Source: Candidatus Brocadia sinica JPN1 (lineage in GTDB: Bacteria; Planctomycetota; Brocadiia; Brocadiales; Brocadiaceae). From it: 64,000 bases of DNA. The position numbers and the translations under genes were made by a program. Below are positions 22,301 through 30,779 of the stretch, piece after piece (position 1 is the stretch's first letter; each line of letters begins with the position of its first letter). The notes below the pieces were generated by a model that saw only the letters and a list, made by a program, of their open reading frames with translations, was not told the DNA's origin and ran no database searches. The stretch spans positions 2,973,052 to 3,037,051 of the forward strand of contig NZ_BAFN01000001.1 in the NCBI RefSeq assembly GCF_000949635.1, in the 5' to 3' direction.

Positions 22301-25300
22301 ACCTATGACGCCCCAGCAGGCCGTTTCGATGAACTGCTTCGGATCGTTATCCTGCCCGACAGGAACCAGAGGTTCTCCACCGACCTGGACAGTTCAATCG
22401 TGCCATCTTCGATTTTCTATGTGCGACGGGAAAAAGACGGAACACGTTATTTTTATAATTGTCATGGTCTTCTGACCCGCATTATCGACCGGACAATGTT
22501 TCGGGAGCTTCAGTTCGGATATGCAGGGCCATTCAATCCCCTCACCCTCACGCAGACGTTGAGTGCTGTCAAACTCGTTCATACGGGAACGGTCATCAAA
22601 TTCGAATATGAGCTGCGTTCCGAAAGAGGCCCTCCACGGTTGCTACGGTTGGTTGCGCGCAGCTATCACGGATTGGAAAAAACCGTTGAATATTCATACA
22701 ATGACGAAGGGCGATTGCACGAAGTGACGCTTCCGGGGAGTACGGAGCAGAATCCAATCGTACTCCGGTATACCTACGGGGACAAAAATCTCCTCACCAC
22801 AATCACGTCGCCCAGGGAAGTGGCGCGGGATGGGATCCATTTTTTGAAGAATGAATACTCCAATGGTCGTGTCTCTTCGCAAACGTGGGGGGTGCCTCCC
22901 GAAGACGGCGGAACGTATATATTCAAGTATGATGGTCTGTCAGTTGAGGTTACGGATCCGGGGAAAAACAGAACGGTTTATACGTTAAAAACGGAGAGTG
23001 GCAATATCGTTACGGAACGAATGACCGAAATGGGAGCGGAGGAGGGTAAATCGTGGTCGACGTCATTCGATTACTACCCCTTTCTCCTCTGGCGCCGCGT
23101 CAATTTTCCAAAGGGCAATGCCGTGGAATATGGACGGGATGCAAAGAACGATTTCATAACACTCGATAGTGAACCTTACAATAAGCTGAACCAGGGTAAT
23201 ATTCGTTCCATTGCACGTATCAGTAAGAGCGGGAATAAACTCGAACAATTTACTTACACCTACGAGCCTTACTTCAATGAAGTGGAGACGGTCACCGATG
23301 GACGCCATTACACGACGACCTACAAATACGAACCGGGCTTCAAGCGTTTCGAGGCGTATCAGAACGGTCGTGCCGTCAAGATCATCTATCCTGATTTGAC
23401 GACCGCCAATGGTACGGTTCACAAAGATATTCATGAGATAATCGAATGGACTCCCTTCGGTCCTCTCAAGATCACCGATGTTGGAAAACACGTAACCAAC
23501 TTTATTTACGCAAGCACACCGGATGGTTTTTTTCCCATTACCAGGCAGCATCCCGATTCGACGACCCGCAACGTGACCTATGACGATTGGTGGAACGAAA
23601 AAACCATCAAGGACGAGCGTGATATCGTTACAAAGTTCGAATACGACGGCCGTGACCGCCCAACTGATCGTTATGATGACGTAAATGGTTTCAATATCCA
23701 CACCTCTTATAAATATGACGAGAATGATAACGTCACACGGGTAGAACACGAGTGGAAAGATACGTTCGACAGCAGTCTGCATCCCGCACTCTCTCGTCTT
23801 CCCGCGCAGCCGAGGAAACATGTTCGCACCTATGATTATTATGTACGGGGCATGCTGAAATCAGAGACGGTGGAGTTGGATGATGCTGCCCTTACAACCA
23901 CTTATTACTATGATGGCTATGGCAACCGGCGAAGAATCGAATCACCCCTCTCCGGAGTCACCCAGCGTTTTTTCAACGAGCGCAATCAACTCTCGCGAAT
24001 CAGCAAAGGCTCCCAGTCGGAAGTGCTGATTACCGAAACGTTTGAATATGATGGCAACGGCAATCTCGAAAAGCACATAGACAACAGGGACAACGCAACC
24101 ACCTACCTCTATGATGATTTCGACCGTTTTCGGGGGATCACCGATGCCGCGGGCAATAAAATCGAGCACCTATTGGATGATTCTAACAACATCAAAAGGA
24201 CGAGATTCTTTGGGCACCCCGGCGGTCCTACTCCCGTTGCAGACAATAACCCACAGATTCTCTTGCGCGATATTGAATTCGAGATCGATGAGCATAACCA
24301 TGTGCACACGCGTCACGATCATGTATTGGAAATCAAAGACGGGGAGAGCGTCAGCAACGGAATACTGGATACCCGCTATATATATGATAAGGAGGGACTT
24401 CTTGACTTCGTTATCGATTCTCACGGGCACAAAACGGACAATGATTATGACAGCCGGCACCGGCTGACAAAAGTTACCGATGCAGCCGGCAATTATACCC
24501 TGCGGATTCTCGATGGGAACGGGAATATCGAAGAACTCCACGAGCATGAGGCTGCACAGGAGGGCGCGGCTGAACCTTCCGGGACATATGTTACCAAGTC
24601 GGAGTACAACAGCTTGAACTACCAAATCGCCGAAACGGATCCGCTGAACCGGACTACCCGGTTCTTCTGGGACAGTCTCGGCAACCTGCGGGCGCAGGTA
24701 AGAAAGAGTGGAGTTCCGGATGGCTTCGCGACTCTCTATAGCTGGGATGCATTACACCGGAAGAAGGAGAAGCGGACAGAATGGGTGCGCCATAAGAAAG
24801 AGGGCGGGCTGTGGGCGACAAAGTGGGACGATTTGGTAACAACTTATAAGTATGATTTAACGGGCGGCGCCCTTTCGCTCACCATCATGGAGAAACTGCA
24901 AGGCCTGGAAGGTGACAGGAATGATGAAGATTTTAGCAGCACAACCGAGCTGCACTACGATGCAACGGGACGGCATATCAAGACAGTTCGGCCTGACGGA
25001 GCGACATTTGAAGTTATGGAGTATAACGCCGATGGTAATCCTGTGCTCATGAAAGACGCCAATGAGACAAAAGTCACCAACACATACGATGTTCTCAACC
25101 GGTTAGTCAAGCGAACAATTGAACCAGGTGATGGCATCGGGGGTGTTACCGAGGAACACTATGAATATGACGGGTTAGGACGGATGACGGCAGCCGGTGG
25201 TGAAGGATACGTGGGTTTCAGCTACGACTCATTGGGGCGCATATTGAGCGAACAGCAGGCATCGCGGGCGAGAGTCGACGATGAAGATAATGGACGGCTC

Positions 25301-27787
25301 AAACCGGCGGTCGCCTTTCGCGCCGGAAGGCCGCTCACACCCCGTGAACCGAAAGTTGTCACAACGACATACAAAGATACCGACCACCTGACTGTTACAT
25401 ACACCTACCCCACCCTTCAGTTTCAGGTTGAAGAACAGTATGATCCGCTGGAACGTGTCAGTTCCACCGTCCTTCGCTCCAAAAATGAGGAGAAAGGCCG
25501 GGTAGCGTATCGTTACATTGGGAAGAACCGTGTAAGCATCCGGACCTATAGCAACGACACGAAGACCCATTATTTTTATGATGATGATCGCCTGTTGCAG
25601 GGTATCGCCCATTTCGGCCCCCAGGGGAGAAAACTTCCCCGGCAATTAGAGCCGCCCTTGAGTCCCGAAGAAATGAAAGCCGTCTGGGACGATGTTCGCG
25701 TTCTCCTTCGTAGCGAAGACCCCCTCTTTGCAACAAGTGAACCGCTTCTTGCAGCCTATTTCACGTTACGCGACAAAGAAGGAAATATCTATCTTCACGA
25801 TCACATCCATCCGCTCCCCCAGACTCAGCCCAATACGGATCATTGGCGCCAGGAAAGAAGAATCTTTGCTTATGATAGTTTCAACCAGATTCAGTCACAA
25901 AAACATTTCATCTCCCTGTACCGGAGAGAACGTGCCGGAGGCTCTCCCCTTTCAGAAACCTCGGCTCAATATCACCAATACCGTGAGACCGGGGCACGAA
26001 TGATCACGGACATCGTCGAGAATTACGATCCACCGACAGGTCTCGAAGGAAATGTCAAGCGGCGGGAACTCACCATCGGGCGTACGGCTATCGGCAACGT
26101 TGTCCGCTACAATCCCATAAAGGTGGATCGGCTTGACAAACTGACGGATCTGATTCCACCGACGGAAAATCTGATTTCTGAATCTTTCGGGTACGAATTC
26201 GACAAAACTGGCAACATGATCAGGGATAAGATGAACAACATCGAATATCATTATGATTACCGAGGGCGGCTGGTTTCGGCGCGTTCCGTGGATGACGGCA
26301 CGAGTGTACGGTACCAGTATGACCCCTTTGACCGGCTGATATTACGGGACGTCGAGCTTGGCCCTGAAAGCGATCCCCAAACAATCGTGACATGGTTTAT
26401 TTACAATGGTGAGGCGTGCATCGAGGAGTTCCCCTTTGGTCCTGAAGTGACACCGCTTAACAGGGGCCGCACCAGCTATGTATGGGGCGGCAGCCCCGGC
26501 GAGCTTGTATGGATGAGCCGTGTACTGGATGTTTCAGCAGATACCGAGTCGGCGGTGAGAAATTATTTTGTACACGAAGATTTCAACGGCTCTGCGCAAT
26601 TTTTCTCGACTCTCCGTTTGGTAGAGAAAGCCGGCATGCTTGAAATTCATGATTGGCGTTGGAAACGGCGTGCCCCTAGTATCGGAAAGGAAACGTTTCT
26701 GCCGCTACCGGCGCTTGGTACGCGTTACGAAGCCTATTTCGAAGGGAATCTCCTCGGAGGCCGCCCCCTGTTTGATTTTGAGAAACCCATCAACTTCTCG
26801 TCCCGACACATGGAAGAGTTCAGGGCCGAGCTCACCCGGCGGCGATGGGAAATGGATTCATGGGTACTGTCCCGCATACTCACACCTTTCGGTGGCCCTG
26901 TTGCAGCCGGTATAGAAGGGCTGGGCTGGGTCGCCAGGCTGGGGCTCATAGCAACCGGTAACACCTCTCCCCAGTGGGACAGGAGGTTGGAAAATGCGCT
27001 CTTCATTGCTGATGTACTTGCTTCCTTCGGTTCTCTGGCACTTGCAGGCCCGGATAAATGGACCCGCATGGCTGGAGAGGTGGGAGGCAGCCCGGAGATG
27101 TGGCTCAGGGCGAGGCGGTTGGCCCGATGGGCACAGATCAAACCTCATCTCCCCTTAATTGGTGCCAGGATTTCAGCTGGTCGGACTGCCATCACTCCTG
27201 GGGGTGCCCTGCAGATTGACGCCAACGCAGCACGGCTCCGCGTTATTCAAGCTGCAAGTGAAGGTTCGAATCTGGCAGACGACCCATTCCTGGACAACAA
27301 TATATTGGTCTGGATTTACGAAAAACAAGCCGGTGCGCTGAAGTTCGCCCAGAAATATCATGGCTTGATGAGCATCGACTTGACCGTTGCGAGCGAATTC
27401 GTCGCGGGCGGGCGCTCTCTGCGAGCACTTGGAGAATTGATGAGGGAACATGACATTCGATTGCTTGAGGCAGCCACAGACGCCGAGGCGACAATTGTGA
27501 TGAAGGGGATAGGGAGAACCAGTCTCTCAAACGATATCCGAATCATTGCAACCGCCAGAAAGCATGGAGTACACCTGGCTTCGGGAGACAGGAATCTCAT
27601 TGCCGGAGCGGTTCGTGCAAGCCTGGAAAGCGTTGCATTCGGGAGCAATATCGAAGTACGGGCGTTCCGTTTTGTCGATCCTGCCATTCCCTTTTACAAG
27701 CGTGTCATATCAACATTACGCGCACAAGGAATCAGCACACCCCGTGATTACATCGGACCACTGACAGATTTTCCGCGGGCTCCCTGA
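19370..27787 (+). CDS. Giant RHS/YD-repeat protein with a C-terminal PIN-like nuclease domain (putative polymorphic toxin)
   Basis: A 2805-residue protein. The frame opens at 19229, but the ATG at 19370 has GAGAGGAGGG and starts a signal-type N-terminus (hydrophobic 24-40, then CCNATSAAD). Residues 45-840 are helical with a coiled-coil start. A DUF6531-like segment (FAGIGVHLADGSFVHRTSDI) begins near 847, and YD/RHS repeats fill about 1000-2400. The usual DPxGL cleavage motif at the core end is not evident. The last 170 residues look like a PIN RNase: D2642 in FLDNNILVWIY, E2676, D2722 in SNDIRIIATAR, D2740 in ASGDRNL. RHS shells deliver such tips to rival cells. The gene looks more GC-rich than its neighbours, suggesting transfer. 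Ten bases later a candidate immunity gene begins. Confidence 0.85.
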   Translation: MKRQSERLAGLPEVMAIRFFSTYFKLFLFLWLFYCCNATSAADLNDPALSDPFPLDQLYQRATRTGERLQAVYDRVQERLSEVKQEKDRLVALYERLRIDASELEADLDFRPDPSISVRFLPLKPPSELEPAVIIPPDLIHTTGFSRLVQSYRNATDASKSARWRSSFTQTAGIQAWEMLLRAPEVIYRYEIALAKARAAIIAYRNYLEKWQLAKAYMFDAMEITRRFPDDEEMVKERRVLIHGLRGRYAGEERRIDLRDYAEWQDTVLTMESKRDPIIDEIDATVETLAEHYPWISTQGELDDTEASGAPLTPERPRSARLPGLPASPLMSANLAPLGFRQLNDALYAARKFRALLQKPVWETMALYNVDVRLSELHFRELPGTGDPAFFRPEGLVPRFRGEPVKHHGVVSTFLRLETFRDTRISISDPTDVVCGVVNHMPEPMPEEEDETRTTGAGGLPDPTQLRERAETALRLVTGRIEIHEEDLERSLQLEQRLRDTYESYAEQARLMQNELQQIPDLAIYAPFPPTFERKRVGSEILGSIPFDLYNLSMLEQRRQLVVDMFQALTKTFDHLQNPGYSADALERASRWSARQALGFLHAAPVLLIDNHLLMTQRLLEDFYYGDYLEKWNLHREFIQKARALHLQQTAGRGETDLNEREQLRNEYRGKERLLHNKNHQAWEELVTARTTTLNELFREVEQLLRGIPEKLWDGRPWLYELPVANQNWPGSRDFKIIKDRFGELKSHWINITSLHLYLFFRHPADFGDLALKSQTLAFTLPAFEESEREPGGGLPSPFPSPAPGEAPRAPFVIIPRDASKPEGPRIVVLPRTREPFGKVSGYQEAPINAPFAGIGVHLADGSFVHRTSDITLRSWDDVDFDFVRSYRSNITYEGVMGPNWDFNYNQRLVPVGGERIPIKDAPLTYGEEFPRSDRTGRGSDLQFFDGDGRLFLYTFKKAEFRNTAIWGVWKGDALVSTYDAPAGRFDELLRIVILPDRNQRFSTDLDSSIVPSSIFYVRREKDGTRYFYNCHGLLTRIIDRTMFRELQFGYAGPFNPLTLTQTLSAVKLVHTGTVIKFEYELRSERGPPRLLRLVARSYHGLEKTVEYSYNDEGRLHEVTLPGSTEQNPIVLRYTYGDKNLLTTITSPREVARDGIHFLKNEYSNGRVSSQTWGVPPEDGGTYIFKYDGLSVEVTDPGKNRTVYTLKTESGNIVTERMTEMGAEEGKSWSTSFDYYPFLLWRRVNFPKGNAVEYGRDAKNDFITLDSEPYNKLNQGNIRSIARISKSGNKLEQFTYTYEPYFNEVETVTDGRHYTTTYKYEPGFKRFEAYQNGRAVKIIYPDLTTANGTVHKDIHEIIEWTPFGPLKITDVGKHVTNFIYASTPDGFFPITRQHPDSTTRNVTYDDWWNEKTIKDERDIVTKFEYDGRDRPTDRYDDVNGFNIHTSYKYDENDNVTRVEHEWKDTFDSSLHPALSRLPAQPRKHVRTYDYYVRGMLKSETVELDDAALTTTYYYDGYGNRRRIESPLSGVTQRFFNERNQLSRISKGSQSEVLITETFEYDGNGNLEKHIDNRDNATTYLYDDFDRFRGITDAAGNKIEHLLDDSNNIKRTRFFGHPGGPTPVADNNPQILLRDIEFEIDEHNHVHTRHDHVLEIKDGESVSNGILDTRYIYDKEGLLDFVIDSHGHKTDNDYDSRHRLTKVTDAAGNYTLRILDGNGNIEELHEHEAAQEGAAEPSGTYVTKSEYNSLNYQIAETDPLNRTTRFFWDSLGNLRAQVRKSGVPDGFATLYSWDALHRKKEKRTEWVRHKKEGGLWATKWDDLVTTYKYDLTGGALSLTIMEKLQGLEGDRNDEDFSSTTELHYDATGRHIKTVRPDGATFEVMEYNADGNPVLMKDANETKVTNTYDVLNRLVKRTIEPGDGIGGVTEEHYEYDGLGRMTAAGGEGYVGFSYDSLGRILSEQQASRARVDDEDNGRLKPAVAFRAGRPLTPREPKVVTTTYKDTDHLTVTYTYPTLQFQVEEQYDPLERVSSTVLRSKNEEKGRVAYRYIGKNRVSIRTYSNDTKTHYFYDDDRLLQGIAHFGPQGRKLPRQLEPPLSPEEMKAVWDDVRVLLRSEDPLFATSEPLLAAYFTLRDKEGNIYLHDHIHPLPQTQPNTDHWRQERRIFAYDSFNQIQSQKHFISLYRRERAGGSPLSETSAQYHQYRETGARMITDIVENYDPPTGLEGNVKRRELTIGRTAIGNVVRYNPIKVDRLDKLTDLIPPTENLISESFGYEFDKTGNMIRDKMNNIEYHYDYRGRLVSARSVDDGTSVRYQYDPFDRLILRDVELGPESDPQTIVTWFIYNGEACIEEFPFGPEVTPLNRGRTSYVWGGSPGELVWMSRVLDVSADTESAVRNYFVHEDFNGSAQFFSTLRLVEKAGMLEIHDWRWKRRAPSIGKETFLPLPALGTRYEAYFEGNLLGGRPLFDFEKPINFSSRHMEEFRAELTRRRWEMDSWVLSRILTPFGGPVAAGIEGLGWVARLGLIATGNTSPQWDRRLENALFIADVLASFGSLALAGPDKWTRMAGEVGGSPEMWLRARRLARWAQIKPHLPLIGARISAGRTAITPGGALQIDANAARLRVIQAASEGSNLADDPFLDNNILVWIYEKQAGALKFAQKYHGLMSIDLTVASEFVAGGRSLRALGELMREHDIRLLEAATDAEATIVMKGIGRTSLSNDIRIIATARKHGVHLASGDRNLIAGAVRASLESVAFGSNIEVRAFRFVDPAIPFYKRVISTLRAQGISTPRDYIGPLTDFPRAP

Positions 27788-27797
27788 AGAGGGCGAA

Positions 27798-28196
27798 ATG
27801 AAACCAGAGCGACACATACAAACATTTCTTGAACGATTCGGACCTCATACCCAGGAGTATTCATATTACAAAACCCTTTTAGACATACTGGTTGCTCTGA
27901 ATCCTCCGCGAACCAAAGTGTTTGGCTTTGGCTGTATGATGATGCTCGAATTTACGACTATCCGCTTGCATGATGGACGGGAAATCGGGGGCGACGAGGA
28001 TGTGATGGGCTCTGTTGGTGATATAGCGGAAGCCGTTGCCATTTTGTTCGCATCTATCGAGCGGGATCCACTATGGTGGAAATCGAGATATCCCAGTGAG
28101 CTTTCAGATCCCCAGGTTCAAAAAGCCGCGACCGAGCTCACATCGAAGCTCGATCAGCTGGATATGGTGAAACAGGTGGTGAGCGATTTGGGTTGA
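27798..28196 (+). CDS. Candidate immunity protein for the RHS-PIN toxin
   Basis: A 132-residue soluble protein with no signal peptide or membrane segment, starting 10 bases after the RHS stop with a GAGGG box. It is mildly acidic overall and contains KVFGFGCMMMLEFTTIRLHDGREI and a helical C-terminus. I recognise no family. Position directly after a polymorphic toxin's variable tip, same strand and tight spacing are the classic signs of an immunity gene, so that role is inferred from context alone. Confidence 0.55.
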   Translation: MKPERHIQTFLERFGPHTQEYSYYKTLLDILVALNPPRTKVFGFGCMMMLEFTTIRLHDGREIGGDEDVMGSVGDIAEAVAILFASIERDPLWWKSRYPSELSDPQVQKAATELTSKLDQLDMVKQVVSDLG

Positions 28197-28244
28197 GCAG
28201 TGAGTAACCTGGAGTTGGCGGGTAGGATGGGAATTGGTGAAAAG

Positions 28245-30548
28245 TTATTTCACTTCTTTTGTTGTATCAGTGATATCCGGCAGCTCGTTTGTGATATAGT
28301 CGCATTCGGGATACTTGCTGCATCCAAAAAATATGCCGCCCTTTTTCGAGCGACGTTGAATCAGGTCTCCACCGCATCCTTCATTAGGACACTTTACCCC
28401 TGTAGGAAGGGACTTGATATTCCTGCATTTGGGATAGGAGGAACACCCCATAAACCGGCCCTTTTTGCCGGACCGAATGACCATGGGACTGCCGCATTTT
28501 TCGCATTTTTCTTCGGTAGGTTCAACTTTGGTTGTTTCCCCGGTAAGGGATTTTGTGTTTTTGCAGTTTGGATAGGCAGAACATGCAAGAAATTTCCCAT
28601 GACGGCTTGTCTTAATTACCATGGTGCTGCCACATTTTTCACACTTCTGGTCAGTGGTTTCTGGAGGGGCAGGTGCACCCTTTTCGTCTAAGGGCAGCGT
28701 ATTTTTACAGGTGGGAAATGCTGAACATCCTAAAAACTTTCCATGTCTTCCCCATCGTATAACCATGGGTTGGCCGCAGATGGTACATATCTGGTTACTT
28801 TCTTCAGGAATTCCCTTTACGCTTTTCATCTCTCCCACCGCCTTTTCCAAATCGATTTTAAACGGCTCATAAAATTCCTTAAGCACGTCAAGCCATCCAA
28901 TTTTTTCATCTTCAATCTTGTCTAATTCGTCCTCCATGTGCGAGGTAAATTTCACATCCATTATTTTCGAGAAATGTTCAATGAGTTTTTCAGTGACCAG
29001 TGTTCCTAACTCCGTTGCATAAAAGGCACGTTTCTCTTGTTTAACGTATCCCCGGTCTTGTATTGTGGAGATAATCGAAGCGTAAGTGCTGGGCCTTCCT
29101 ATGCCCATTTTTTCCAACGTTTTCACGAGAGATGCCTCGGTAAAACGCGGAGGCGGCTGGGTAAAATGCTGGGTAGGTACTAACTCTAGTAATTCAAGTT
29201 TCTGGCCTTTTTCCAAAGGCGGGAGGATTTGTTCGTCCTTTTCCATCTCGTGTCCTGAAACAATGGTGTGGCCGTCAAAGAGTAATTCTCTTCCTTTGGC
29301 CTTAAAAGTATAACGTCCCGAAGCGATTTCAACATCTGTTACCGCATAGAGTGCTGGGCTCATCTGACTGGCAACAAACCGATTCCATATCAGTTCGTAA
29401 AGTCTGTGTTGGTCTTTTGTCAAAAAGTTTTTTATGGATTCGGGTGTATATTCGACTCCTGTGGGCCGGATGGCCTCGTGAGCACCCTGGGTTCCCTTTT
29501 TGTCGGATGCATGCACATTGGGTTTTTCCGGGAGGTAATTTTTACCGTATTTCTCTGCAACCAGCTTCCGGCAGGATGTCAGCGCCTGTTCGGAAATATG
29601 AAAAGAATCCGTTCTCATATAGGTGATAAGCCCTACCGCGCCTTCCGTGCCGATATCAATCCCTTCGTAAAGCTGCTGGGCAATGAGCATCGTTTTCTTT
29701 GCACTGAACTGCAATCGTGTGGACGCCTGCTGTTGTAAAAGGCTGGTAGTAAACGGGGGAGGGGCATTGTTGCGTTTGGTTTGTTTTTTTACGTTTGCAA
29801 CAACATACTCTGCCTTTTGCAGTTCATGAACAATGTCTTTCGCTTGGGATTCATTTTTTATTTCGACATTCTCGTCATTGAACTTTTGCAGAATGGATTT
29901 AAAAGTCTTAATATCCCTGAGTTTATCTTTATCTTCAGAAGTGGTCTTTAATTCGGCAGTAATCTTCCAGTATTCTTGTGGTTTAAATTCCTTGATCTCC
30001 TTTTCACGTTCCACAATGAGCCGGACTGCTACCGATTGAACACGGCCTGCACTGAGCCCTTTTGAGATTTTCTTCCACAACAAGGGACTTATCTGATACC
30101 CCACAAGGCGGTCGAGTATCCTGCGTGCCTGCTGGGCGTTAACCTTGGCCATGTTGATAGGTCCTGGATGTTTAAAGGCTTCCAGAATGGCGTCTTTTGT
30201 GATTTCATTGAAAATAACCCGTTGTGCCTTTTCATCAGGTATTTCAAGTGCTTTCGATAGATGCCAGGCAATTGCCTCTCCCTCACGATCAAGATCGGAC
30301 GCCAGGTAAACGATATCCGCCTTCTTTGAATCAGCCAGTAATTCGGAGACCAGTTTTTTTCGAGCGGGGATTATTTTGTATTCGGGAGTGAAATTGTTTT
30401 CTATGTCAACGGATAATTTTTTTTCGGGCAGGTCTCGCACATGTCCCATCGATGAGCAAACGAAAAAAGATGAACCGAGATATTTCCCAATGGTCTTCGC
30501 CTTGGCAGGGGACTCAACAATTACCATATTTTTCTTTGCTTTAGCCAT
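28245..30548 (-). CDS. topA: DNA topoisomerase I (type IA)
   Basis: A 767-residue enzyme that relaxes negative supercoils. The Toprim domain (VIVESPAKAKTIGKYLG, DLDREGEAIAWHL) occupies the N-terminus, and the active-site tyrosine is Y310 in GLITYMRTDS. Four C-terminal zinc ribbons follow (CTICGQPM, CEKCGSTM, CEKCGSPM, CPNEGCGGD), each closing with a GCSxxPxC-like pair. The strand is opposite to the RHS/immunity pair, whose end it meets after 48 bases. No unusual features apart from the full set of four ribbons. Confidence 0.97.
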   Translation of the reverse strand: MAKAKKNMVIVESPAKAKTIGKYLGSSFFVCSSMGHVRDLPEKKLSVDIENNFTPEYKIIPARKKLVSELLADSKKADIVYLASDLDREGEAIAWHLSKALEIPDEKAQRVIFNEITKDAILEAFKHPGPINMAKVNAQQARRILDRLVGYQISPLLWKKISKGLSAGRVQSVAVRLIVEREKEIKEFKPQEYWKITAELKTTSEDKDKLRDIKTFKSILQKFNDENVEIKNESQAKDIVHELQKAEYVVANVKKQTKRNNAPPPFTTSLLQQQASTRLQFSAKKTMLIAQQLYEGIDIGTEGAVGLITYMRTDSFHISEQALTSCRKLVAEKYGKNYLPEKPNVHASDKKGTQGAHEAIRPTGVEYTPESIKNFLTKDQHRLYELIWNRFVASQMSPALYAVTDVEIASGRYTFKAKGRELLFDGHTIVSGHEMEKDEQILPPLEKGQKLELLELVPTQHFTQPPPRFTEASLVKTLEKMGIGRPSTYASIISTIQDRGYVKQEKRAFYATELGTLVTEKLIEHFSKIMDVKFTSHMEDELDKIEDEKIGWLDVLKEFYEPFKIDLEKAVGEMKSVKGIPEESNQICTICGQPMVIRWGRHGKFLGCSAFPTCKNTLPLDEKGAPAPPETTDQKCEKCGSTMVIKTSRHGKFLACSAYPNCKNTKSLTGETTKVEPTEEKCEKCGSPMVIRSGKKGRFMGCSSYPKCRNIKSLPTGVKCPNEGCGGDLIQRRSKKGGIFFGCSKYPECDYITNELPDITDTTKEVK

Positions 30549-30779
30549 ATTTACAACCTCAGAGTAACGTTAAAACGAAGATTTAAGCAGAGGCTTTAAA
30601 CGGTGTCAAGACTTTTTTCTCCTACTGATTTTTCCGGAGTTGCATAATTTAGCGCTTTTCACAGAAATATAAATGTTAAAAAACCATTTGATAATTGTAA
30701 AAATTATAGATAAAATAATTTTTTGTTTTATTTTATCTTTTCGTTATTACTATTGAGAGTATTCGATTAAGAGGGAGAT

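Noticed and set aside
23063-23821. 252-codon minus-strand frame inside the RHS gene
   Set aside because: Shadow frame of the YD-repeat coding strand; no ribosome-binding site and no motif.
28200-28691. 163-codon plus-strand frame after the immunity gene
   Set aside because: It runs antisense through the topA zinc-ribbon end, and its translation mirrors repeated CxxC-type codons rather than any protein family.
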